Positions 45,853 through 54,757 of a stretch of DNA of 64,000 nucleotides are shown piece by piece. Each line of letters starts with the position of its first letter. The first letter of the stretch is position 1. The position numbers and the translations under genes were made by a program. The notes below the pieces were generated by a model. That model ran no database searches and was not told where the DNA came from. It saw only the letters and a program-made list of their open reading frames with translations. This DNA comes from Verminephrobacter eiseniae EF01-2 (GTDB lineage Bacteria > Pseudomonadota > Gammaproteobacteria > Burkholderiales > Burkholderiaceae_C), in assembly GCF_000015565.1 (NCBI RefSeq), contig NC_008786.1, forward strand, positions 2,232,001-2,296,000, read 5' to 3'.

Positions 45853-46890
45853 TCAGTCGGCCTCGATTCCCTTGGCCGCCAGCGCCCAGAGCTTGCGGTC
45901 TGCCTGGCCCTTGGCGGCCAGCGTCTCGGCCGTGCCGGCCCAGACATCGTAGCCCTGGTCGAGCAGGCGCGCGGCCACGTCTTCGCGTGCCAGCATCTTG
46001 CGCACTGCGGCCGTGATGCGCGCCGCCAGCGCCTTGTCCATGCCGGCCGGGCCGTACAGGCCATACCAGCCGCCGACATCGTAGTCGGCCACGCCGGACT
46101 CGATCATGGTCGGCACGCCGGGCAACATGCGATTGCGCTGGCGCGAGGTGACGGCCAGCGCGCGCACCTTGCCGGACGTGATGTAGGCGCGCGCGCTGGC
46201 GACGATGTCGAACATCATCGCGATATTGCCCGCCATCACGTCGGACATTGCCGGCGCATTGCCCTTGTACGGCACATGCGACAGCGGCGCGCCGGTCATG
46301 CGCTCCAGCAGCGCGGCGCTCATGTGGTTGGAGGCGCCAATGCCGGCCGAGCCGTAGAACAGCTTGCCGGGGTTGGCGCGGGCATAGGCCAGCAGTTCGC
46401 CGACATTGCGCACCGGCAGTTCCGGGTTGACCACCAGCACATTGGTGTAGGTCAGCAGCGGCGCGATCGGCAGCAGGTCCTTGCCCGGGTCGAACGACAT
46501 CTTGCGCTGGATGTTGGGGTTGATGGTGATGGTCGGGCTGGCGCCGAAGTAGATCATCGCGCCATCGGGCGGCGCCTTGGCCACCGCGTCGCCGCCGAGC
46601 GAGCCGCTCGCGCCGGGCCGGTTCTCGACGATGACCTGGGTGCCGAGTTCGGCCGCCAGGGCCGGCGCCAGCAGCCGCGCACAGCCGTCCACCGGGCCGC
46701 CCGCGCTGTAGCCGACGACGAGCTTGATGATGCCCGGCAGGTGCGCGCCGGCCTGCGCGCCAGCGCCTGCGGACCAGCCGAGCAGCGGACCGGCGGCGGC
46801 CAGCGCCAGCAGGCGGCGGCGCCCCCCGTCCAGGCGGTCGAAATGATCCCAATGGTCCCAATGGTACAGGCCGTTCAGATTCTTTTTCAT
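45853..46890 (-). CDS. TctC/Bug-family periplasmic solute-binding protein
   Basis: A 345-residue protein from the ATG ending at 46890, with AAGGAAAT upstream. Bug-family features: IKLVVGYSAGGPVDGCARLLA, VIVENRPGASGSLGGDAVAKAPPDG, and GSAGIGASNHMSAALLERMTGAPLSHVPYKG. The signal region is unusual: MKKNLNGLYHWDHWDHFDRL precedes the hydrophobic segment (LLALAAAGPLL) because of a 9-bp repeat encoding His-Trp-Asp. Such proteins bind carboxylates; the ligand is unknown. No tctAB genes are next to it, as is common for Bug proteins in Burkholderiales. Confidence 0.88.
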   Translation of the reverse strand: MKKNLNGLYHWDHWDHFDRLDGGRRRLLALAAAGPLLGWSAGAGAQAGAHLPGIIKLVVGYSAGGPVDGCARLLAPALAAELGTQVIVENRPGASGSLGGDAVAKAPPDGAMIYFGASPTITINPNIQRKMSFDPGKDLLPIAPLLTYTNVLVVNPELPVRNVGELLAYARANPGKLFYGSAGIGASNHMSAALLERMTGAPLSHVPYKGNAPAMSDVMAGNIAMMFDIVASARAYITSGKVRALAVTSRQRNRMLPGVPTMIESGVADYDVGGWYGLYGPAGMDKALAARITAAVRKMLAREDVAARLLDQGYDVWAGTAETLAAKGQADRKLWALAAKGIEAD

Positions 46891-47037
46891 GCATCATTTC
46901 CTTGGTGGATGGAGCTTGCGCAACCCGAACCCGGGCCGTGCGCCGTTCCGTCGATGGCTGCACATAATGAAATCGCTGCGCGCCGGCCGATCTGCATTGG
47001 CATTTTCATTACCTGAACATGCGTTGGCGAACCCGGA

Positions 47038-48234
47038 TCAGGCACGACGATGGGCTCCCGCGAATGTTTTCCAGCATAAAAACATTCCGGCAAAACATAA
47101 TGGCACCATCATCATGTTGGTGCCCATCCAGCCAAAGCCGGCCAGCAGCGGAGCAGGCAGAAACGCGCCCAGCGTGGCACACCCGGCGATCAGGGTGTCG
47201 TTGATTCCTTGCCAGCGATGGCGTTCCTGGTCGCTGACCTTTTGGGTGAGCAATGCGCCACCGCCCACATAAACGAGATTCCAACCCAAGCCAACCAGAA
47301 TCAACCCGATGAATACGGCATGGTAACTGATATCCATCATGCCAAATCCCGCCGCACCGAGCAGCAGCATGAATCCGGTGATCAGGACTTGCCGCAGGCC
47401 GATGGCGCCGATCAGTGAGCCGGTAAAGAATGAGGGAACGAACATTGCCAGCACATGAACTTGAATGGCGCGTGAAGAGGCATCGAAAGAACAGATGTTT
47501 TTCATGACCAGCGAGGCTTGCACCATCAGCAAATTCATCACGAAGTAGCCGCCAGCCGACGCGACGATGGCGGCGACGATGGCAATGTTCCATTGCCCGG
47601 ATTGCACTGCCGGCACCGGATTTGCGCCGGCTTCATGCATTCGGGCAGTCTTTGGCGGAGTCCATAATGCCATCAGCAACAAGGTCAGCATGCCCAAAGC
47701 AGAAAACGCAGCATAGCACAGGGAAAAATCGGTATGGCCGACGACATTGCGCAATGAACTGGCAATGGCCGGCCCAATGATTGCCGCCAGCACGCCACCG
47801 GCCACAACCCATGAGATGGCGCGCGCCTTGGTTTCAGGGGGAAGATCGTCAACGGCGGCAAATCGATAGAAATTGGCGCAGGCGATATAAATGCCCAGTA
47901 GCCCATGCGCGACGATCAAAAGCAGGAAGCTCTCTTGCGTGACGGCGATATAGCCAACCAAACCGGCGCTGATCAGAAAGACTGCGCCCAGGGAAAATAC
48001 GATGCGCCGCCCATGGCGCCGCATCAGCATCGATGCCGGGTAAGTAAACAGCATGACGGCGGCAAATTGAATACCATAGGGTATCGTGCCGAGGGCTGCG
48101 GTCGCGGCCAGTTTCGTTCCGACCAGGGCCGCAATGGTGACGGAGATGACCGCTGCGGTCAGATTGAATGCCTGGGCCAGTGTCAGCAAATAAATCGACC
48201 AAGGCAGGCGGCCTGGAGATGGGGTGGTTGTCAT
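47038..48234 (-). CDS. Major facilitator superfamily transporter
   Basis: A 398-residue protein with about 12 hydrophobic segments, starting at 48234 (MTTTPSPGRLPWSIYLLTLAQAF). The loop between segments 2 and 3 has the MFS motif-A-like MLMRRHGRRIVFSLGAVFL, and there is a longer central loop after segment 6 (WTPPKTARMHEAGANPVPAV). GC content looks lower than in the neighbouring genes. The substrate is unknown. It stands alone between two operons. Confidence 0.88.
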   Translation of the reverse strand: MTTTPSPGRLPWSIYLLTLAQAFNLTAAVISVTIAALVGTKLAATAALGTIPYGIQFAAVMLFTYPASMLMRRHGRRIVFSLGAVFLISAGLVGYIAVTQESFLLLIVAHGLLGIYIACANFYRFAAVDDLPPETKARAISWVVAGGVLAAIIGPAIASSLRNVVGHTDFSLCYAAFSALGMLTLLLMALWTPPKTARMHEAGANPVPAVQSGQWNIAIVAAIVASAGGYFVMNLLMVQASLVMKNICSFDASSRAIQVHVLAMFVPSFFTGSLIGAIGLRQVLITGFMLLLGAAGFGMMDISYHAVFIGLILVGLGWNLVYVGGGALLTQKVSDQERHRWQGINDTLIAGCATLGAFLPAPLLAGFGWMGTNMMMVPLCFAGMFLCWKTFAGAHRRA

Positions 48235-48371
48235 TGAATATCTGATGCCGATTTGCGCAAGTCCTCGTGAAATGTCCGGGCCACGGGCCGCTACCACCGT
48301 GCAGCGCCGGCTGCACCGGGCCACGGTGCAGCGAATCCCCGGGCAACGGCGGGCATGGATGGCCGGGCCGC

Positions 48372-50873
48372 CTATCCAGGCAGGTGCAGCACCTGGCGTG
48401 CCAGGATGTTGCGCTGTATCTCGTTGGTGCCGCCGTAGATCATGGCGCTGCTGGCGCCGATCAGCGGCGCCAGCGCGTTGAATGTCTGGCCGTCGAGTTC
48501 CTGGTCGCCGGCGATTGCGCCTTGCTCCTCGCTGGCCTCGACCAGCAGGGCGCCGATGCGGTGATAGGTTTCGCTGGCCCAGATTTTGAGCAGCGAGACC
48601 GATGCCGGCAGTGGCTTGCCGGCTTTGACGATGTTCGCGAATCCGGCGTAGGCCGCCGACAGATCGGCCACGTCCAGGCGCAGCGCGGTGTAGCGCTGCA
48701 CGAATACCGGGTCGGCAAACAGCCGGCGCGCCTGCGCCAGGCGCTCGAGTTGGCCCAGCGCGTATTGCGACTGTTTCGGGCTGCCGAGAAAGATGCGCTC
48801 GAAGCCGAGCAGCGCCTTGGCGATGCTCCAGCCCGCATGGAGCTGGCCCACCAGGTTCTCGGCGGGCACGCGCACGTCGTCGAAAAACAGTTCACAAAAT
48901 TCGGGCTCGCCGGCCAGCGTCTGGATGGGGCGGATCGTGATGCCGGGCGTGCGCAGGTCGCACAGCAAAAAGCTGATGCCGGCCTGCTTTTTGGCGTTTT
49001 TGTCGGTGCGCACCAGCATGAAGATATGGTTGGCGTCCTGTGCCAGCGTGGTCCAGATTTTTTGGCCGTTGACGATGAAGTGCTCGCCCTGGGCATCTTG
49101 CGCCCGGACGGCCTCGGTGCGCAGACCCGCCAGGTCGGAGCCGGCATTCGGCTCGGAGTAGCCCTGGCACCACACATGCTCGCCGCTGAGGATCTTCGGC
49201 AAGAAGCGCTGCTGCTGCCCGGGCGTGCCGTGCTGTATCAGCAGCGGGCCGATCATCACGATGCCCTGGTCCGGCGCGCGGGCCACGCCGTACTGCTCCA
49301 ATTCTTCGATCCAGGCGATCAGCTTGTCGGCGGGCAGGCCCATGCCGCCATGCGCCTGCGGCCAGGCCGGCGCGATCCAGCCCTGCGCCGATAGCCTGAG
49401 GTACCAGGCGCGCATCTCGCTCCAGCGCGCACGGTGCGACAGGTAGCGCAGTGGCGCCGGATAGTGCTGGCGCAGGAACGCGCGCAACATGCGCCGGAAT
49501 GGCGCCTCGGGCATCGCGGCCCAGTCGGCCGTGCGGGGAAAGCCCTGTTCCCATGCGGCGTCGTCCGGGGCTGGCCCGGCGCCGGTCGGCGCGGCTGCGG
49601 CGAGCGCCGCATAGTGGCGCTGGTGCGCCGAGGCATTGCCCAGCCAGGCCGACAGGCGCAGCGTGCGCTTGTAGAACAGGCTCAGCGCGCATTCCTGCGT
49701 GTAGCCGATCGCGCCGTGCAATTGCAGCGCCGAACGCGAGATCAGCAGCGCCGCCGCGCTGCAACGCGCATTGACGCGGCTGGCCTGCGCTTCCAGCCGC
49801 TCCAGGGCCAGTGTCGTCTCCGCCAGCATCGCATCCGCCAGCGCCAGCACCTCGGCCAGCGTGGCGCGGGCGACTTCCAGGTGGATGTACATGTCCACGC
49901 AGCGGTGCTGCAGGGCCTGAAAGCTGCCAATGGGCACGCCGAACTGCGAGCGGCTGCGCAGATGGGCCAGGGTCTGCTCCAGCATCGCCTGGCCAACGCC
50001 GAGCAGTTCTGCCGATTGCAGAATCCGGGCGCAGGCGAGCGCCTGGCGCAACGCATCCTGCGCGGCGTTGCCCTGGGCCAGCAAGGCGCTGGCGGGCAGC
50101 GCCACCTGCTCCAGGCGCAGCGCCGCCGCCTGCGTGCCGTCGACCAGGGTGGTGAGGGTCTCGCTCACGCCCGGCGTGCCACGGGGAACCCACAGCAGCA
50201 CGGTGTCGCCATCGCCATCGCCGCGCGCCGACACCAGCCAGCCGCTGGCGGCGGCGCCAGGCAGCACCATCAGTTTTTCGCCTTGCAGCAGCACGCCGCC
50301 TTCAGGCCCGGTGCGCGGCTCGCAGCCGCAGTTCAGCGGCACGGCGCTGAGGTCGCCGGGGCTTTCCTGCCAGGCCAGCGCGGGCAGGCTGCGGCCTGCC
50401 ACCAACTCGGCCAGCAGCGCACGCGCGCCGGTCCGCTCTAGTGTCGCGTCACCGATCATCTGTCGGTCTGCGCTGGCCATCGAAGCGCATCGCGGCGTTG
50501 CATCGCTTGCCAATACGCTCGGTATTGGCTGCGCGCAGCCTACGACATCTGATCCGTGACGCGACACTAGGCGCGCCAGCAATACGGCGCTCAGGCCGGC
50601 AACCGCCAGCAGCGGCTCTGGCGCCACATGCGTGCCGGCGGCGCACAGGATTTCGGCCGCGCCGGTCAGGCCCAGCGCCAGGCCGCCGACCGACTCGGGC
50701 GCCAACATGCCGGGCCAGCCGAGCTCGGCCAAAGCGGCCCAGCCCGGGCTTGCAGCGCCTGCGGCAATGCCGGGCGGCGGCTCGACCCACGCGCGGCAGC
50801 GCCCGATGCTGTCGCTGCGGGTGAAGTAGTCGAGCGCCGCCTCGCGGATCGCTGCCTGTGATTCGTGGTCCAT
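48372..50873 (-). CDS. Double-domain acyl-CoA dehydrogenase with in-frame palindromic-element insertion
   Basis: An 833-residue protein starting at 50873 (MDHESQ). It contains two acyl-CoA dehydrogenase modules. The first (residues about 1-455) ends with SALQLHGAIGYTQECALSLFYK. The second (about 470-833) has QGYSEPNAGSDLAGLRTEAV for FAD binding and ends MIYGGTNEIQRNILARQVL. Fused or paired modules of this kind act on bulky acyl-CoA such as side chains. Residues 103-145 are encoded by copy E of the palindromic element. Without it the sequence would read VLLARL-ERTGARALLAELVAG, a normal family sequence. The element lies between helices of the N-terminal domain, so the protein may still fold. 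Whether it is functional is not known. Confidence 0.85.
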   Translation of the reverse strand: MDHESQAAIREAALDYFTRSDSIGRCRAWVEPPPGIAAGAASPGWAALAELGWPGMLAPESVGGLALGLTGAAEILCAAGTHVAPEPLLAVAGLSAVLLARLVSRHGSDVVGCAQPIPSVLASDATPRCASMASADRQMIGDATLERTGARALLAELVAGRSLPALAWQESPGDLSAVPLNCGCEPRTGPEGGVLLQGEKLMVLPGAAASGWLVSARGDGDGDTVLLWVPRGTPGVSETLTTLVDGTQAAALRLEQVALPASALLAQGNAAQDALRQALACARILQSAELLGVGQAMLEQTLAHLRSRSQFGVPIGSFQALQHRCVDMYIHLEVARATLAEVLALADAMLAETTLALERLEAQASRVNARCSAAALLISRSALQLHGAIGYTQECALSLFYKRTLRLSAWLGNASAHQRHYAALAAAAPTGAGPAPDDAAWEQGFPRTADWAAMPEAPFRRMLRAFLRQHYPAPLRYLSHRARWSEMRAWYLRLSAQGWIAPAWPQAHGGMGLPADKLIAWIEELEQYGVARAPDQGIVMIGPLLIQHGTPGQQQRFLPKILSGEHVWCQGYSEPNAGSDLAGLRTEAVRAQDAQGEHFIVNGQKIWTTLAQDANHIFMLVRTDKNAKKQAGISFLLCDLRTPGITIRPIQTLAGEPEFCELFFDDVRVPAENLVGQLHAGWSIAKALLGFERIFLGSPKQSQYALGQLERLAQARRLFADPVFVQRYTALRLDVADLSAAYAGFANIVKAGKPLPASVSLLKIWASETYHRIGALLVEASEEQGAIAGDQELDGQTFNALAPLIGASSAMIYGGTNEIQRNILARQVLHLPG
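50438..50570 (+). mobile_element. Palindromic MITE-like element, copy E (33-bp internal deletion)
   Basis: The core 50442-50566 is 125 bp between perfect CTAG borders. Relative to the 158-bp copies it lacks 33 bp between two GGCTGCGC direct repeats. Core plus one border is 129 bp, or 43 codons, with no stop in the frame of the host gene. Both the full-length form (162 bp) and the deleted form keep the frame. Confidence 0.92.
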
Positions 50874-51080
50874 GGGCTGTGCGCCTTTGTCTCGGCAATC
50901 GTGCCATCGCGTGCCATCAATCAGTGTGCCGGCGAGCGTGCCAGAAGACGGCCTGGCCCGGCATTCGCTTTTGCCAAAGGAAGGGTTTGGCAATCACTGA
51001 ACGGCGCGTCCTGCCGGGGGGATAGATTCATCGCACCGTCCCTTTCGTCCCTCTTGTCCCTTTCCACCTTCAGGCCCGCG

Positions 51081-51866
51081 ATGAGCAAAATCAAGAAGTC
51101 CCTGCATACCGAACTCGGCCACAGCACGCCGGACAAGATCACCGTGCGCGGGCGGGATCTGCCTTCGGAGATCCTCGGCCACTTCAATCTGGGCGACATG
51201 GCCTTCCTGGAACTGACCGGCCGCGCCCCGACGCCGCAGCAGTCCGTGACCTTCAACGCCATCCTGGTGACGCTGGTCGAGCATGGCATCACCCCCAGTG
51301 CGCTGGTGGCGCGCCTGACCTACGCCGGCGCTCCCGAATCATTGCAGGCAGCGGTGGCCGCCGGGCTGTGCGGGCTTGGCAGCGTCTTCGTCGGCAGCAC
51401 CGAGGGCGCGGCGCGCATGTTGTACCAGGCCATCGCCGCCGGCAGCGCGCCGACGCAGGCGCCCGATGTGCTGGCGCGCGCGATCGTGGCGGACCATCGC
51501 AGCCGCAAGGAGATCGTGCCCGGCCTGGGCCATCCGCTGCACAAGCCGATAGACCCGCGCACGCCGCGCCTGTTCCAGATCGCGGCCGAGAACGGCCTGT
51601 CGGGCCACTATGTGGCGCTGATGCAGGCGGTGCAGTCCGAGGCTGAGCGCGTGTCGGGCAAATCTTTGCCGATCAATGCCACCGGCGCCATCGGCGCGAT
51701 TGCCTGCGAGTTCGGTTTTCCGTGGCGCATCATCCGTGGCCTGGGCGTGATGGCGCGCGCGGTCGGCCTGGTGGGCCATATCCTGGAGGAGATCGACGAC
51801 CCGATGGGCGTCGAGATCTGGCAGCGCGTCGAGCGCGAGGCGGGCGGCCCGCGCCAGGATGGGTGA
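51081..51866 (+). CDS. Citrate synthase-fold protein, citryl-CoA lyase-like
   Basis: A 261-residue protein from ATG 51081 (MSKIKKSLHTELGHSTPDKITVRG). It is shorter than citrate synthase (about 430), but it keeps GLGHPLHKPIDPRTPRL with the catalytic His, and INATGAIGAIACEFGFPW near the C-terminus. Small family members of this length are annotated as citryl-CoA lyases or citrate-synthase-like proteins. It is divergent from the acyl-CoA dehydrogenase gene with 207 bp between, so the two may share control. The exact substrate is unknown. Confidence 0.82.
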   Translation: MSKIKKSLHTELGHSTPDKITVRGRDLPSEILGHFNLGDMAFLELTGRAPTPQQSVTFNAILVTLVEHGITPSALVARLTYAGAPESLQAAVAAGLCGLGSVFVGSTEGAARMLYQAIAAGSAPTQAPDVLARAIVADHRSRKEIVPGLGHPLHKPIDPRTPRLFQIAAENGLSGHYVALMQAVQSEAERVSGKSLPINATGAIGAIACEFGFPWRIIRGLGVMARAVGLVGHILEEIDDPMGVEIWQRVEREAGGPRQDG

Positions 51867-52178
51867 GCCGCCCCGGCCCCCAAGCCCCCAAGCCCCCAAG
51901 CCCCCTGAACCATCGAGCCCCGGCAGCGCCGGAACGATAGCCCCGTCGCTTGGCGCGTGGCGGCGGTGGCGGGCAGATCGGGCAGCGTCTGGCGGGTGAC
52001 TGCCCCACTGCCCCAGCTCGCCGGCCAATTCGTCGACTCGCGCGCGCGCCGGGCGGCTGACGGAGCCTAAGGGTAATCACCATTTCGATGCGGCGTTCAC
52101 ATGCGCATACTCTTGAACAAATGAATAGACAAAGAACAATTATTCGCAACCTGCTGCCCGTGCTGCCCGGGGCCGGTC
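51867..52178. promoter_or_regulatory. Intergenic region with 8-bp repeats and SorC promoter region
   Basis: Positions 51881-51905 hold three tandem copies of CAAGCCCC, a small microsatellite just after the lyase stop. The last 110 bp become AT-rich, with a GAATA (52123-52127) / TATTC (52141-52145) dyad that could be the operator of the SorC-type regulator starting at 52179. I see no other gene. Confidence 0.5.
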
Positions 52179-53207
52179 ATGGACGCTGAGCGCGGCCTGG
52201 CGATTCGTGCCGCCTGGCTGGCCTATGTCGGCGGCTACACGCAGGAGGTGATTGCCGAGCGCCTGGCGATTTCCCGCGTCAAGGTGCAGCGCTTGGTGGC
52301 CTCGGCGATGGAAAACGGGCTGGTGAAGTTCTTCGTCGAGGGCGTGCCCGCCGAGTGCATGGCGCTCGAAGACGAACTGATGCGTCGTTGCGGCCTCAGG
52401 CGCTGCGTGGTCGTGCCCGACATGGGCGGCCCGGAGCAACCGGAATCGACCATCGCCGCCCTGGCCGTGGCCGCTGCGCGCTACCTGCACCGCCTGCTCG
52501 GCAAGGGCGACCTGCACACGGTCGGCATCGGCCATGGCCGCACGCTGGCCGCGATGGTCGAGCGGCTGCCGAGCCTGCAACTGCCCGGCACGCGCTTCGT
52601 CTCGGTGCTCGGCAGCCTGACGCGGCGCTCGTCGGCCAACCCCTACGACGTGATCGCCAAACTGGCCGAGCGCACCGGCGGCGAATGCTACTTCTTGCCC
52701 GTGCCCGTCGTCGCCGACAGCATGGCCGACGCCGAGGTGCTGCGCGCCCAGCGCGGTGTGCAGGACGTGTTCCGGCTGGCGCGTGAATGCCAGCTGTGCG
52801 TGGTCGGCATCGCCAGCCTGACATCCGACACGCAGTTGCTGCGCAGCCAGACGCTGACCGCCGAGGAGTTCCGGTCGGTGCGCGCTGCGGGCGCCGTGGG
52901 CGAATTGCTGGGCCGCTTCATCGCCGTCGATGGCAGCCCGATCACGCATGAGATGAACGAACGCGCGGTCGGCGTTGCGCTCGATGACCTGCGCGGCCGC
53001 GATGTGCTGGCCGTGGCGGGTGGCAAGGACAAGGCGGATGCGATCCGGGCGGTATTGCGCACCGGCGTGCTGACGGCCTTGATCGTGGACGAGGCGACGG
53101 CCAAGGCCGTGCTTCGTACCCCGGGGGGCGGCGGCAAGGCGCAGACCACAGCCGCTGGCCGACCCCGTTCGCATGGTTTGAAAACAGGAGACTCACCCAA
53201 TGTCTGA
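52179..53207 (+). CDS. SorC/DeoR-type sugar-responsive transcriptional regulator
   Basis: A 342-residue regulator. The N-terminus has the SorC-type helix-turn-helix (AWLAYVGGYTQEVIAERLAISRVKVQRLVASAMENGLV). The rest is the sugar-phosphate-binding domain with HTVGIGHGRTLAAMVERLP and GGKDKADAIRAVLRTGVLTALIVDE. Regulators of this family include EryD of erythritol operons and respond to a phosphorylated or free polyol. Its last 8 nt overlap the start of the binding-protein gene, so it is the first gene of the operon it presumably controls. Confidence 0.9.
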   Translation: MDAERGLAIRAAWLAYVGGYTQEVIAERLAISRVKVQRLVASAMENGLVKFFVEGVPAECMALEDELMRRCGLRRCVVVPDMGGPEQPESTIAALAVAAARYLHRLLGKGDLHTVGIGHGRTLAAMVERLPSLQLPGTRFVSVLGSLTRRSSANPYDVIAKLAERTGGECYFLPVPVVADSMADAEVLRAQRGVQDVFRLARECQLCVVGIASLTSDTQLLRSQTLTAEEFRSVRAAGAVGELLGRFIAVDGSPITHEMNERAVGVALDDLRGRDVLAVAGGKDKADAIRAVLRTGVLTALIVDEATAKAVLRTPGGGGKAQTTAAGRPRSHGLKTGDSPNV

Positions 53208-54642
53208 AGCACTCAAAGCCCTCGCACGGGCATGCCACGATCGGCGGCTGGAGCGTCGCGAGTTTCTGGCGCGCGCCAGCGCCCTCGGTTTTGGCAGCAG
53301 CGCCGCCGGCCTGATGCTCAATGCCGTGTCGACCCGGGCCCTCGCCCAGGACGGCGGCGTCGACTTCATGAAGCACAAGGGCAAGACCGTCAAACTGCTG
53401 CTGAACAAGCATCCGTATGTGGATGCGATGGTCAAGAACATCGAGAACTTCAAGGCCCTGACCGGCTTGAATGTCAGCTACGACATCTTTCCGGAAGATG
53501 TCTACTTCGACAAGGTGACCGCAGCCCTGGCCAGCAAGAGCAGCCAGTACGACGCTTTCATGACCGGCGCCTACCAGACCTGGAAGTACGGCCCGGCGCG
53601 CCAGATCGTCGACCTGAACCAGTACCTGCAAGACCCCAAGCTCACCTCGGCCAACTACGCCTGGGAGGATATCTACCAGAACCTGCGCGCCGCCACGTCC
53701 TGGGACGGCAAGGCCGGCTCCGCACTCGGCGGCCCGGGCGCCAAGCAATGGGCCTTGCCCTGGGGCTTCGAGCTCAACAGCCTGGCCTACAACAAGCGCC
53801 TGTTCGATGCGCTGAAACTGGGCGTGCCGACCCACCTGGCGGACCTGGCGGACAAGGCCGCCAGCATCAGCAAGAGCGGCAAGGGCTACGGCATCGGCGT
53901 GCGCGGCTCGCGCAGTTGGGCCACGATCCATGCCGGCTTTTTGTCGGCGTACACCAACTTCGGCAACAAGGACTTCCACAGCGCGGGCGGCAAGCTGACG
54001 CCGGCAATGAACACGCCGCAGAGCAAGCAGTTTCACCAGCAGTGGATCGACATGATCAAGAACGGCGGGCCGAAGAACTGGACCAACTACACCTGGTATG
54101 AGGTCGGCAACGATCTGGGCGCGGGCAATAGCGCGATGATCTACGACGCCGACATCATGGGCTACTTCTTCAACAGCGGCAGCAACAAGGAAGCCGGCAA
54201 CCTGGCCTACGCCGCGTTCACGCCGAACCCGGCCGCCAAGGCGCCCACGCCCAATATCTGGATCTGGTCGCTGGCGATGAGCGAGTTCTCCAAACAAAAG
54301 GAGGCCGCCTGGTTCCTGCTGCAATGGGCCACCGGCACGCAGAACACCACCTTCGGCGCCACCCAGGGCGACTTGGTGAACCCGGTGCGCAAATCGGTCT
54401 GGGAAAACGCCCAGTTCAAGGAGCGGCTGGACAAGTCCTACCCCGGCTACCTGCGGCAATACCAGGCCAGCGTGGAGGGCGCGAAGATCTACTTCACGCC
54501 GCAGCAGTTGTTTCCCGAATTCACCACCGAGTGGGCGTCGATGCTGCAACAGATGTACGGCGGCACGGTGCCGGTCGGCGAGGGGCTGGACAAACTGGCC
54601 GAGACGCTGACCCGCAAGCTCAAGGGCGTGGGCCTGGCCTGA
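53200..54642 (+). CDS. Sugar/polyol ABC transporter, binding protein (family 1)
   Basis: A 480-residue periplasmic protein. The N-terminus carries a Tat-like signal (LERREFLARASALGFGSSAAGLML) cleaved near ALA-QDG. The mature part has the family-1 fold: KTVKLLLNKHPYVDAMVKNIENF, PWGFELNSLAYNKRLF, and a C-terminal TEWASMLQQMYGG. It delivers a sugar or polyol to the two permeases encoded next. The length suits the glycerol/sn-glycerol-3-phosphate branch, but the ligand is not fixed by sequence. Confidence 0.9.
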   Translation: MSEALKALARACHDRRLERREFLARASALGFGSSAAGLMLNAVSTRALAQDGGVDFMKHKGKTVKLLLNKHPYVDAMVKNIENFKALTGLNVSYDIFPEDVYFDKVTAALASKSSQYDAFMTGAYQTWKYGPARQIVDLNQYLQDPKLTSANYAWEDIYQNLRAATSWDGKAGSALGGPGAKQWALPWGFELNSLAYNKRLFDALKLGVPTHLADLADKAASISKSGKGYGIGVRGSRSWATIHAGFLSAYTNFGNKDFHSAGGKLTPAMNTPQSKQFHQQWIDMIKNGGPKNWTNYTWYEVGNDLGAGNSAMIYDADIMGYFFNSGSNKEAGNLAYAAFTPNPAAKAPTPNIWIWSLAMSEFSKQKEAAWFLLQWATGTQNTTFGATQGDLVNPVRKSVWENAQFKERLDKSYPGYLRQYQASVEGAKIYFTPQQLFPEFTTEWASMLQQMYGGTVPVGEGLDKLAETLTRKLKGVGLA

Positions 54643-54757
54643 AGCCCCCAGGGCGCCAGCGGCCCCGGCGCGACCGCTCGCGGCCGTGCTGCGGGCCGCA
54701 AAGCCCGGCGCGCCGCGCACACTGGCATCGAACCTCATCCCCCCCGGAGTCACCGTG

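Noticed and set aside
45251..46963. A 570-codon minus-strand ORF spanning the end of the peptide ATPase, the D-aminoacylase fragment, the element and the TctC gene.
   Set aside because: It reads the TctC gene in a wrong frame and the rest antisense; it is open only because of high GC and the stop-free element.
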